Source: Bigelowiella natans CCMP2755
Lineage: Eukaryota > Cercozoa > Chlorarachniophyceae
DNA length: 39,045 nucleotides
Direction of reading: 5' to 3'
Assembly: GCA_000320545.1 (NCBI GenBank)
Contig: ADNK01003320.1
Span: forward strand, 1 to 39,045
Shown here: one piece after another, positions 21,953-33,712 of the stretch
Layout of the letters: the number at the start of each line of letters is the position of its first letter
Numbering within the stretch: position 1 is the stretch's first letter
The notes under the pieces: generated by a model
Database searches by the model: none
Told to the model about the DNA's origin: nothing
What the model saw: only the letters and a program-made list of their open reading frames with translations
Made by a program: the position numbers and the translations under genes

Positions 21953-24900
21953 CTAAATCACGACAGCATGACTCTTCTCTGAATCACGATTTCCTCCGAG
22001 ATTGCTGTCTGGGTTCCCAGGCGTGCCAATGACGACTTCAGGATTGATGCTCATGCTTCTCGGAATCAAAGTTGATCTGTCCGTCGCCGCCGAGGAAACT
22101 GAGGCACCGAAGCGCGTTCCAGCCGACATGGTTGAAGATGCCGTGTCGATTGCTGATCTGCCAAGCGCTTGGCTGCTGATGGGTCGCAACACAGTGGACG
22201 TCATGCGGATGCTGGCTCCGCTGGTCGCGCGACTTCCAATTGAAGTGCGGTCTGCATGCGCCTTGGTCAAGGACAAGGGCCGAACCTCGATTGCATCGAC
22301 GGTTTTCATCTCTTGTTCGAAGTGGCTCAGCTGAGCGTTGGGATTCGAGATGATCCTCGCCCTTCTGGGAGCACGACCTCTCCTGTGATTGCCATCTCCA
22401 TCCACAGTCCGCGAACCCCGGCTTGCAGAGCGCGATGACCGCTGTGGTCGCTCAGCCGATGATCTTCGCGATTGATGAAAGCCCTTGTTCTTGGTCGCTT
22501 TTTTCTGAGAGGGTTGGCAGCAAAGAAGGTTGCTTTCAGATTGCACTCGCTCAGTTGTGTGCCCTAGTGTGTTGTGTGTGCATGCGTGCATGATTGTGTG
22601 TCTTCTTAGGCCTTGGAGAGGGAAAATTACGAACCCAGTCGATGCAGTACATGGACAAGAAAAAAAACTTTTGAGGGTAAATGCGGGCTCAAGAGGGGAA
22701 GGAAGATTGCAACAGTCGAATGTGGTACGTTAATTGCATGGGAGATTCCATCCTTTGCGAACCAATGTATGGAGGAGAGAGCAGCGGCTTCGCAGAAGAT
22801 CGCGCATGCGTACAGGGCGTATCTTGTGGTGAGCGGAGCGAATCCACATGCGATGAAGAGGGCGCTCATTAACACCAGCGTTGAAGCAAACCACAAGAGA
22901 AATACTTGAAATTTCCTGATGTAATTTCGTGGTTCAAAGTAAAAGATGAATTAAAATGGAGAGACAAGGACGGGTACGGAGTTAGCACTGTTTTATGTTT
23001 TTGGCCAATCTTCTTCTTTTCATCAGGCTTGGGAGGGGGAAGTGTGAACTACGTTGCCACCCGACTATTTTTTTGCATCAGTGATTCTGTCAAAACAAAC
23101 ACCGTCATTCATGATGCTCATTTCCGATGACTTTAAAGATTGGCACCAATCACCATCAAGATCACATGTCTGACAACTCTCATTAAGCGCATCATCACTA
23201 TCACCACCACTTCCATCATCATAATCATGATTCAACGGCGTGTGTACTCCTAATTGTATTGAAGAGCCGGTAGCCGTAAATGTAGACAGCAACGATGATG
23301 ACTACGAACAACCCGACGAGAGCGCCCGTTGCAATAGTGACAGCGGAAGGATTATTATTTCGCCTCATGTAGCCGAAGAACAACAGGAAGATAACCCAGC
23401 AGGCCACAATAGCCGATACGGTGGACCAACAGTAGCACTTCTTAACCTGCTCAAACGGGGTTTTGGAAAGCCTCTTATTGTGAACGATGCTGATCCACTG
23501 GAAAACGAACGTCATGTACAGTGCCAACGAGAAGGTGTAGGGCAGGGCTAGAACGATAATCACGCCGCCAATGTGCACCGCCTCCGCTCCAAAGCCTGGG
23601 AGGATTTGCGCGATGAGCGCGAGGGAGGCAATCCGCACAACGCAAAGACCAAGCCCGATCACATGAGGCCCCCCGATGATTGAGAACACATCGATTCCTG
23701 CAAAGAGCAGGCGTAGTACTTGCACCGCGAAGACGAGTCCCAAGACAATGTAAACGCCAACGAGGGCGGAAAATATAGCTAAGGGCGGCTGTGGGGTGCT
23801 ATCCTGCTGCGAGCAGCCGTTAAGGTCAGAGAGGAGAGCGAACTCGGTAAGGTGGCGACAGCGGCAAATGCCTCTGCTGCTGTTGGTGCTCGAGGAAATA
23901 TATCTGCAGCCTGCAGTGCTCCAGATCTCTCTCTCGGTATCCCAAAACCGACACGACCGACGCAAAGCTTTCTCCTCGGGCGGAACTGGCCCGCATCTGT
24001 CACCATCTGGGGTGAGGGCCTCGAAGATGATGTCGACGACTCCGTCGGCGGCAGAATTTCTGCTGTAGTTGTTCCTGGACGTGAATATACTGTCCCCAGA
24101 AGAATTGTAGATGTTGATGGACACAACGGGCGAGAGGCGCCGTCGTTCCCCTCTCCTTGAGCTGTTGTCCACTCGCAAAGGACGGCACGTCGTGACATCA
24201 AGCTGAACCTCATTCATGCCTACGATGACCCGAGGGCGGACGGAAGATGCTGATGAGGCTGACGGGGACGCGAGTACGGAGACTGAGGACGTGCTCAACT
24301 CGGCCTTCTGGTCTGCAAAGGAGCTGCTCGTCGATGCTTGAAACGCGAAGCTTTGGTATCTAAGAGGCCCCGAGTTGGAGCCCGGGGGAATGACGCTTCC
24401 CGATGTCCTCAGTACTTCATCCATCTGCCGAATGGAGTCGTCCACGAGCGCACACGCGCCTCCTCGTCGGCCATTGCCATTGCGATTGCGCCGACTACCC
24501 GTGCTACTTCGTTGCCTCCCGGCGCTATGGTGTACTCCAAGCCCGCGCCTTAGCAGCTCCGATAGCACGACTGCGCAGCTCTGCCCAATGTCCCCAGCGA
24601 GATCCTCTGGGGAGGCGTACGAGATAACCTGTTGAACGGACGCGGACAAGCTATCGGCGCGCTCGATCGAGGCGTCGGAGAAGACTGGCGAGGTCGCAGC
24701 GGCCTCGAGAACCTGGATCACCAGAGCCTCCTCCCCATTCGCCATCTCTGCCTGCGACAGCACGGCAGTGACGAGATCATTCATCCTTTCCTCCACCACC
24801 GTCCATAGGCCCAACGAAAGATCCGATAAGCTCCCCGAGGAGCACTCCCCTCCTCGGAGCTCATTCGACTGGTCTTGGCAAGTGCTCGTCGCACGCGGGT

Positions 24901-25729
24901 CTAGGGGGATGCCGGAGATCTCCTCAAGAGCGTTTCTTGCCAGAGCGAGGGCCTGGTCATGTAGCTCATAAAGCTTGAGCTTTTCGAGCGTGAGGCGAAG
25001 CTCGGCGCAAATGTCATCATCTGGCACCTCGCCAGAGGCCAACACGGCAGCTGATTCTATCATCGTTCTCACATTTGCAGCAGCATGGATGGCCGCTGCA
25101 CAATTCTCTCCGGCCCCCGAGGCAGAAGTGCTATGAGCGGGCGGTGCTACGGCTACCATGCCTGCAGGCTGGGAGATATAGCCTCCGAGCACATCGCGGA
25201 TAGTAGCGATGATCGTGAAGTTTCCAGGGGACAGGACAAAGCTGGGCAAAACAGCATTTAAGGATTGTATGGGAGAACGAGAGAGGGTGAATGATAATAT
25301 AATGGCAATCAAAACTGTGATACTCATAGTGAGAAAATAATAATAAGAAGACGAAGAAGAACAAGAAGAACAAGAAGCACAAGAAAAAAGTAGATGGAAT
25401 AGCAATAATTAAAGAACGAAGGTAGCGACTGGGGAAATATGGAAAGAGAAGAGAAAATAATGCAGAAGGAAAAAGAAGACACACCTTGCCGAGTTTCTAG
25501 GAGCGAAGCTCCGCAGGACCTGGACGCCTCCTTTATAACTACCCGCACTATCAGAGGAATGATTTCCAGGAAGATATCCAAAAGAGTAATGGAGAGGGAT
25601 ATTGATTGACGTCGCATCAGCTGAAGCGAGAAATATTGTCGCATACGCAGAGCCATTGAGGGGGGCAATACTTGTAGATGAGACCGATGGCACGTCCAGA
25701 GCGATCAGGTTTATCTTTTTATGCAATAC

Positions 25730-25779
<50 letters not shown>

Positions 25780-27060
25780 TTATGTTCGAAGCATAATAAA
25801 TATTGGAACCTACTGCTATTGTTCTTGCAGATCAATCGCGTCATAGCTCATCGAAGTAACTCACCAGGATGCTGGATGTCTGTTTCGTGGTCGCATCGGT
25901 CACTCGTACTGATATTTGAAACCTGATAATCCACAAGACACCTTGTCAATTTCCGAACTCAAAGAGAGTTTAATGTAGAATCCGCTCCCCGCATGGCGTA
26001 AAAGGACGACTGCGAGCGAGAGCGAAGAGAGAAACCGTGCAACCCAACAGCGAATATCGTGAGGAGGGAGGGAAGAGGGATGTGGTTTTGGGAAGGAAAA
26101 CGTCGTGCAAACATAGTGACACACGTGTTTGCATGTGCTGGGAGACTCGCGAGGTCCATGTACACAGATGCCTAAGAATAAACAAAAACGCCAGTGAATA
26201 TGCCATCTTTCATCTTTCAAATGCGCCGCCGTTGATGTTGCTCCATCCTCAAGCTAATATGCGGCTTTGTCCTTCTACTTTATAGACACTTGCTAGTTCT
26301 AGAGGAAGAAATACAATCGAGAGATGTATATGCGTTCTGTCGGTGCTCACGGTATCTGCCAGAATCGAAGTGTTGTCCAAGCGCCACTCGTACGTGAACG
26401 ACTAAGTTGTTTGGAAAATTCGGGGGAGATTACGCACCGTTTACTACTTGTCTACGGTAAAGTGGATATGTGGTGAGTACGTTTCCTTTCGGCTATGGGG
26501 AAGTCGTGAAAATCAACTCACATCCTTCGCCTCTTGCACGTTCGCCACGAGTGTGATCTACCAAAAGGAAACACGGGTTATTGCAGTTCGGTATAGGTAG
26601 CGCTGGACAATTCTAGTTCAAATCACAGAAGATGCCCGTGCCAGAATTACAGCAAGCTCCAAAAGGAGAGGAGATTGCTGATGCAGTTACCTTGCCGCTA
26701 CGAGAAATGGACAGCTCCCTGCTTGACACACCCGAAAGCGCCACCTTCTGTATGATGCATTATGCATGCTGCAGGATGAGCATTTGCGCAGCATGGGTGT
26801 GCATACGTGCGTGCCTGCGTGTTGGTCTATGCTTCTAGGATGTCTCTGGTTGTTATCATGGTGCTACAAAAGATATCGAAGAGCCAGTGATGGTGAAAAT
26901 GGAAATTGCGAATCTCCTTCTTTTAGATGCCAAATCAATTCCTTGTTTCATATTCTTGGGACATGTGTGATACCGGTCTAGATGTGGAAACTACAAGGAC
27001 GTCAACCGACGTCGCGTCTTCTCGGAGGAGAGTGCCTAGAGTACATGCAGAAATACAAGG

Positions 27061-27101
<41 letters not shown>

Positions 27102-27797
27102 TTATGTATACATAATTTTATATCTTATATCTTTCCCTTAACTAGGTAGAGGGAAAACCCCGACCATTGGACATCATCAAGATCGACGCACAAGTCGTGA
27201 CACCGAATCGTGACACCGAATACAAGAAAAGAGGGAGCAATACCTTCATTAGAGAGCACCGAGAAAACAACCGTAACGTTGAGTCGAGTACCTTCATAGG
27301 AGAGAAGAATCATCGAGAGGGCAGCTGTAATCTCAGAAATCACATTTGCCGACGTTCATCTACACAACGCCCCCCACGCGCATAATTCATATTCTTCTTG
27401 GGCAATGTGTCGTAACCACGCACGTGACTATTCTGTTGGAGGGAACAGCATGCTAGGCACATGGTATGATTTAGGCGATTTGATGTAGAACGCGTGTACT
27501 ACTAAATCTAATTATAGGCGTCTCGCGTGCACTGCAGAGCTACCCTCCGGAAGCTTGCTGCCGTCGATGAAGGCCACTGATCTAGTATTCGAGGCATTGA
27601 AAGTGTCGCATACTCGGCCGTTCTGCACGTGTAGTTAAAAAAAAAAGTGCCCGTGAGTACCCGATTGTTGGCATCGACATGCATAGCATGTAGCATGTAG
27701 CATGTATGTCACTGTGCGGGGGCAATACAAAAGGGCAGCTACAGTCTACAAATACAACGTAAGGTGTCTCCCTCTCCCCCCCCCCGACCCCTCTCTT

Positions 27798-27851
<54 letters not shown>

Positions 27852-29892
27852 ACACACACGCAGGCACGCACGCACGCAAACAACACGAATACGCGCACAG
27901 CATATTCATTTACAAGCTGACACCACAGAGCTTACAGTACCGTGAGATTGTAGCACGACCAGGAAAAGTTGTGCACGCTGCTCAAGCTGCTACTGCCTAC
28001 TGCATCCGGATCGAATGACTCGCTAGCGTCAAATTCAAGGCCGTTTGGAGGGAGCGCCGACACCTCCCGATAATGCCCGCCGCCGAGAACAGCGACCACG
28101 CTACGAGATGTAGTATTTGCCTTGGCCTTAATAAGGTAGATTGGAGAAGGTTTCAGGTTAGGTGCTCTTTCATTGTGTCAATGTAAGATCGGCTAGGCAG
28201 CCAGGGGGGGGCACACGTGTAGTTGCTGCTTGTAAGCATATGTATGTACTTATATATTAGAATAAATAAATGAGTATATTAGTATATTATCTATACATAT
28301 TATATATATGTATTATTTCTAACTAATATATCGATGTATGGGCCCACCGAAACATTAAATATGCCCCTCGGTCCGTACGCGGAGCTGAAGTCCGAAGAAA
28401 AAATGACCACATAGCTTTCTCTCGGCTCCAAGTGCCCTGGGGCTATTATCAGGCTGGTTTCATTGGTTGGAACCCCAGCCAGGGTTAAATCCTTCATCGG
28501 GCGGCTACCCCGCGCCAGGCGACGTATAGTCCATGAATGAGCGAAATTGGCGATGATGGAAGTGCTGAGGTTGAGCTGCGGGTGGGTGATAAGAGCATAG
28601 ATCACCGAAGAGGATCCCGGGGACAGGGCACTGATGCCGGAGAGGCTAACACTAGGTATTCGTCCATTGACGACCTCCACCGGGTGCTCCTTACACACGA
28701 CGAACTCCGAAGTAGAAGAGAAGTTAAAATGCATGCAGCCCGTCAGGACGACTTCCTTGCTGGGGCTCGTTCCAAGCAGCACAGTGAGGTTCGATGGACG
28801 CAGCACAAGCGAAGTAGCCCAGGAACCCATCATGATGGAATCTCCATCCACCGCCCACGAGCAGGTGATGGCGGTCGCATTGGTTGCCTCCGGGCACGTG
28901 GTTTCGATCGTAGCCTTTAGGCTCGCGTCGCTTGACTGAATAGAGGGTCCGAATATGCTTACACATTTATCCAAGTCCAACGGAGGCGATGAAGATGTCG
29001 GCGCATTGGTTACTTCAGAAGGGGATTCACTGGGGGCGAGAGAAGGAACGAAAGTCGGGCTTGCAGAAGGACTCATACTTGGGCATGAGCTTGGAGCCAC
29101 GCTCGGGACGCTGGTTGGGGAGGCGCTGGGAGATCTACTGGGAGATTTACTAGGAGACGAGCTCGGACCGCCGGTTGGGCTGGTGGTAGGTGTGTTTGTG
29201 GGAGATCGGCTTGGAGATTCACTTGGAGACGTGCTCGGAGTGCTAGTGATAGGCGTGCTTGTGGGGACCTGGGTTGGGCTGATGGATGGAGAGCCGCTTG
29301 GAGACGTGGTAGGGGCGTTGGTTGGACAGGCGGTAGGTGAGCTTGTGGGTTGTGTGGTTGGGGCCAAAGTTGGGACCATAGTTGCCATAGTTGGGGCCTT
29401 CGTCGGACTGATGCTCGGAGATCCGCTGGGAGACTCACTTGGAGACGTAGTCGGACCGCTAGTCGGACAGATGGTAGGCGATTTTGTTGGAGACCTGCTT
29501 GGAGACCCACTCGGAGACATGCTTGGAGCGCTGGTGGTAGGCGTGCTCGTGGGTTGCACGGTTGGGGTCGGTGTTTCTTTAATGCAGACTTGGTAACCAT
29601 TGTGATTTCCCAACGAAATGCCCGTGCAGATCCTCCCATCGTTCTGTCCAGTAGTCCGTCGATCATACGACGGGCAACTGGGATCAGAATTGCAGTTGTT
29701 TTTTAGATATGTTGGAGTCCTCCACGTGTTGATCCGGTTCACACAATACTTGTTATCGACACAACGGTAACCACTTGCACAGGCCAAGGGACAGCTCGCG
29801 CTCACTAAGTTAGTAGCTACTATCACCCCGAAAAAGATCAGGAAGGGCAGTCCATGACTGCCCGATCGACAAAGCATGGAGAGCACTCCCAA
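21953..29892 (-). CDS. REJ-GPS seven-transmembrane receptor with Ser-Pro-Thr stalk
   Basis: Surface receptor assembled on the minus strand. Exon 29892-28348 (515 residues): signal peptide (LPFLIFFGVIVATNLVSA), a Cys-rich head to about residue 107, a Ser-Pro-Thr stalk (about 108-300) and the start of a β-rich ectodomain. Exon 28126-27941 holds the REJ motif FDASESFDPD and FSWSC. Several short REJ-like exons lie between 27630 and 25865 (25922-25865 and about 25715-25495 are phase-matched; the others are tentative). Exon 25241-23248 finishes the REJ region (FVLSPGNFTIIATIRD), then carries a GPS motif (CRFWDTEREIW … CRCRHLTEFALL, predicted cut between L and T) and five membrane helices. Exon 22904-22729 supplies helices six and seven; exon 22504-21953 is a Ser/Arg-rich 183-residue cytoplasmic tail. 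The REJ-GPS pair is typical of polycystin-1-like proteins, and GPS-7TM of adhesion GPCRs; the 7TM could also be TOM1/THH1-like. The join 23248 to 22904 is the weakest near the membrane part. Confidence 0.85.
25734..25776. repeat. (TA)n microsatellite in a receptor intron
   Basis: Lies in the intron between the exons 25922-25865 and about 25715-25495, very close to the predicted acceptor at 25716-25717. Confidence 0.9.
27062..27097. repeat. (TA)n microsatellite in a receptor intron
   Basis: A TA run of about 17 units in an intron of the REJ-GPS gene. Confidence 0.9.
27790..27848. repeat. (CT)n microsatellite in a receptor intron
   Basis: A CT run read as GA on the coding strand. It lies in the intron downstream of the REJ exon 28126-27941. 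Confidence 0.9.
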
Positions 29893-30128
29893 GCTCGCAA
29901 GGGGTTGGCACTGCGAGTGCTCAAGTTAAGACTACGATTCTTAATTACAATTCCCAAGAATTGCACGGGCGTAACCCCGTGTAACCGCATAATTTGAGTG
30001 CACTCTTGAGAACACGCACAAAAAATAGGCCCCATTGGGAGCAGGAATCTTTCTCAGGGGGCGTTTTTTTGCCAAAACGCCCTGATGTTCACCCGTGCCA
30101 GTCCTTCCTTTAAAGTTCTCCGTTCAAA

Positions 30129-30160
30129 AAAACTCGAGCGACCCTCTCGAGTTGCACCCT
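30129..30160. repeat. Conserved CTCGAG hairpin box, copy 2
   Basis: ACTCGAGCGACCCTCTCGAG then TTGCACC, nearly identical to the box at 18308-18340. Confidence 0.7.
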
Positions 30161-30167
30161 GCTTGGC

Positions 30168-30332
30168 GCGGCGATGCGGTGACGCGCGGGGGGGGGGCTC
30201 GGTCACGAGGGTGGCTTTTCCTCCTGTCCTGAACCACATTTCTGTTCACAGGTGGAACAGAATAGGCAGACGTTTCGTCCCAGCCACCGGTGACTCGGTT
30301 GCCAAATGAAGGATGTTTGGATCTGCATCGTG
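30168..30332 (+). repeat. 160-bp interspersed unit, copy 5
   Basis: Contains GCGATGCGGTGACGCG, CACGAGGGTGGCTTTTCC, CTGAACCACATTTC, CCCAGCCACCGGTGACTCGG and GGATGTTTGGATCTGCAT. Confidence 0.8.
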
Positions 30333-31137
30333 ATGCGGTTTTTCTCGAGTGAAGCCTTCGTTCGATCGTGCGACTGCTGGACTGATTGTTGAATGCTGCT
30401 CGAATGGGTTCATCCCAAGCAGTTTTTACTCCCGAAAAACCTTTCCGTGTTTCCTCTCAGCCACAGTGTTTCGGTCACAAACTTCACAATTGACAACCAC
30501 CGATCGCACAAAGTCCAAAGGAAACGTGTGGACTGAAAACTCCACTCTGTTTGGTGTGAGCTTTGGGGAGGCATTTTGTGCGGCAGACGCAGCTGACAAT
30601 TGGACAATTGAACTCTGGAAACAGCAATCTGAGCAATCTAGCAATCTAGCAATGCAATTGAATCATCGAATGTGCAGCAGCAGTCCAGCTAGCCAGCACT
30701 AGCAGTGCACACACACACACACCTGGCATGCCAGCATGCTGCTAGCATGCTGATGCCGTGACCAACAGCACGCCACATCTAGACACGTCATTCTCTGTCT
30801 ACAATTAGATGAGATGGTCTAGCATGTGGCTGTGAGAGCATCTCTAATTGGCTAGATTTTTTAGTTGCCACGATGCGTGCCGAATGATGTGCTGCACATG
30901 GCCTCATCATCCCTCAGTAAGCACGCTAGCATGGTGTGCGCATGTTCAAAATTTACATCCAACATCGCAGTGACATTTTAATTTACGCTCTGCACGCATT
31001 TCTAGATGTTAGTAGGGTCCACTATCTCATGCGGGATGGTGCTATAGCTATCTAGGCCATGTGTTTCCAAATTGTTAATCTTCAAGCACCTGAATCCGAT
31101 GATGTCGCCTTTCATGCTGATCACGGCTAGCAGAGTT

Positions 31138-32942
31138 CTATGTGTTGTTCCCAGGCGCATGCACTGCAATTGCTATCGAAGGAAAAATCGACTGGGTGTT
31201 GCTTTTCTTTACTTTCATCTTCTCCAACTTCTCCGCATCTTCTTTCGCGTGCTCGTCGTTCCCATCGTTAAGGCCATCATCCGAGGCGTACTGAACCAAA
31301 ACGGTCCCATCAAGAAAACGTGCGTTTCGAAATAAGTTGGGACCTCATCTAAATTGGGCCAGAAAAAGATATTCATGGTTCTTGTAATTTATAATTCAGT
31401 ACCTTAGAATCATAAACCAAGCCTTTTGTGACTTTTAGGAGCTCCTCGTCACGCAGGGCAGACTGCGCGCTCTCGACCTGCACACGATATCAAAGTGGGG
31501 GGGGGGGGGGGGGGAATGTGAGATAAATGTGGCAAAATGCAGTTCTTCCACGTGACGAGCAGCGACTACCATTACACCATACGAATTTAATCCTTTGCGA
31601 CAACTCGCAGATACGATATTCAACAATCAAAGATGTCTGATCATGAAATCAGTTGCCGCGATTTAAGCTAAAATGCGGGTGGGTCGTGGATGTTCTTCGG
31701 CGCGGTTACGAGTGTGTTCCGGCACAAAAATTGAAGAGCCTTGCAAGGAATGAAAGGCTCGAGACCCGAGGAGGATCCTCACCGTTTGGTATGCCCATGG
31801 CTCGACGCGAATGATCTTGAATAGCCCATCTCTCGTTCGGATTTTCCACGATTCTTCTTCCACGTACTTATAACGAAGAAGAAGCCATTCAGACACGATA
31901 TATCCATCAAGGTGCATATACACACGCGCGCACAATATTTAGATCTTACTGCTGCTAGCCCCAACCCCACCACCACCAAGGCTCACACATCGAGACGAAT
32001 GGCCCATAATGATGGGACAGTGTATACACACCTCCTGGTTTTTGCTGAAGCCTTGAATGATAAGCGCAGTGACAACGTTGAGTACCACCTGTCGTGTTGT
32101 TTTGGGGGGGGGGGGGGGGGAGGGGGGGATAAATTTTGTAAAGGTGAAATGATACGTGAGTAAGAACGGTCAACAACAATGGTTCCAAACACAATCCTCT
32201 TCTCTCTCTCAAGCCCTTGCGCTTACCATGCATACGATGAAGTAGAAGCTGACGAAGAACATACTGTATGCGAGCCTAAGAAAAAGAGTCATTTCATCCG
32301 AAAACACGGAGAATTAAGGGAACTTTACAGCAAAGACAGTCTGTTTTCCTAATGCCCCCCCCCCCCTCCTCCTCCTCCTCCTCCTCCCCTTCTACTTTAC
32401 CTTGTGTCAGGCAAGACGGTAAACATGACATCGTTCCAGTTATTCGTCGTTGTGATTTGGAATAACGAGAGAACAGCGGGCCAAAAACCTGGGATGTCGC
32501 CCGATTGGAATTTATTACAAAGCGGCACAATCTTCACGATAACCAACGTAAAGTGTCGGTATCTCTTGCGGTGGGTTTCTGCAGTAGCACATACCGTCAA
32601 ACGACTCGATCTTGTTGTATGGAAACTTTCCTAGGGCACGATAGCTGAACGTTTGTATACCTGTATAGTACATCAGGCGGTCGCGGGTTTAGATAAAAAG
32701 GAATAAGAGAGGAAGGGGGGAGGGGGGGCGAGGGGGAACGAGAACGACATGAATGCTCTTTAACAAATCGTAGGGAAACATATTCAATATGGGCATCTTC
32801 GATGCGTTCTCCCAATTCATTTCTCAGTATCTGTAAGGCAGCTCTCATATGGTGGTGCATACCGATAACGACAAATATGTAGAATATCACGAAGAGTAGG
32901 ACCAGAAGCCACAGCACTGTCTGCAGCGTCCTGTCAATACAC

Positions 32943-32981
<39 letters not shown>

Positions 32982-32998
32982 CGAATCAGCGCATGCCA

Positions 32999-33032
<34 letters not shown>

Positions 33033-33226
33033 CTACTACTACCAATCAGAACTGGCCATTGCACAAACAACGTGAGCAATCGCAATGAGCTTGCAGCAGC
33101 GGCAGCAGCAAGAGGAGGAGGAGGAGGAGGAGGAGGAGGAGGAGGAGGAGGAATAGCAAAGCTGAAAGCCCATAACAGGAGATCGATATCTCGGATATCC
33201 CAACGAACACCATAATGATCCTAAAT

Positions 33227-33263
<37 letters not shown>

Positions 33264-33675
33264 AACCGCCTTCAATGCGTGCTGCGACCGGCCGGCCAAA
33301 ACGAGCGTACCCGAGAATGCTCCTCACAAGCCTGGTGAGCTTCTTACTCGTCGTCAATATCCGAACGACACGCAGGGCCCTCCCAATCGCCAGCCAGCTG
33401 TGCAATAACAACAATAATAGTACGAGGAGAACAACGGATGGACAAGGGTGGCAGAGACAACAACGACCGCAACTACCATCAAATAGGGGAGGGCTTCGAT
33501 GAGAAGACTCGACTCCCTCTCGCCTACTCACTATTACCCTCACTATCACTACTACTAGTGCTGCTGCTGCTGCTGCCACGCTAACCGTCCAAAGAGTAGC
33601 ATTTCAACTGGAATGGCTGTGAATGCAATGGCGGAGTCGATGGGTTGCTTCTGAGAGTTTTGATTGTAGCAGATT

Positions 33676-33712
<37 letters not shown>

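Larger units (their letters stand above)
29893..31137. repeat. Repeat island between receptor and channel genes
   Basis: Includes the upstream flank of the receptor gene, the CTCGAG hairpin box, copy 5 of the 160-bp unit, and a CTAG/GCATGC-rich stretch at about 30640-31060 with a short (CA)n run near 30704. The open frame at 30349-30702 has no recognisable feature. Confidence 0.65.

Noticed and set aside
28955-29596. 213-codon plus-strand open frame
   Set aside because: It is the antisense shadow of the Ser-Pro-Thr stalk repeats of the receptor gene; its Gly/Leu/Val periodicity follows from the repeat.
31072-31335. Plus-strand frame with hydrophobic stretch (FLYFHLLQLLRIFFRVLV)
   Set aside because: It is antisense to the acidic, Lys/Glu-rich last exon of the channel gene; charged codons read backwards give hydrophobic residues.
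31779-31979. Alternative frame (RSKYCARVC...) over the channel C-terminal exon
   Set aside because: The overlapping frame containing LFKIIRVEPWAY is far more protein-like and fits a channel C-terminus, although its acceptor is not resolved.
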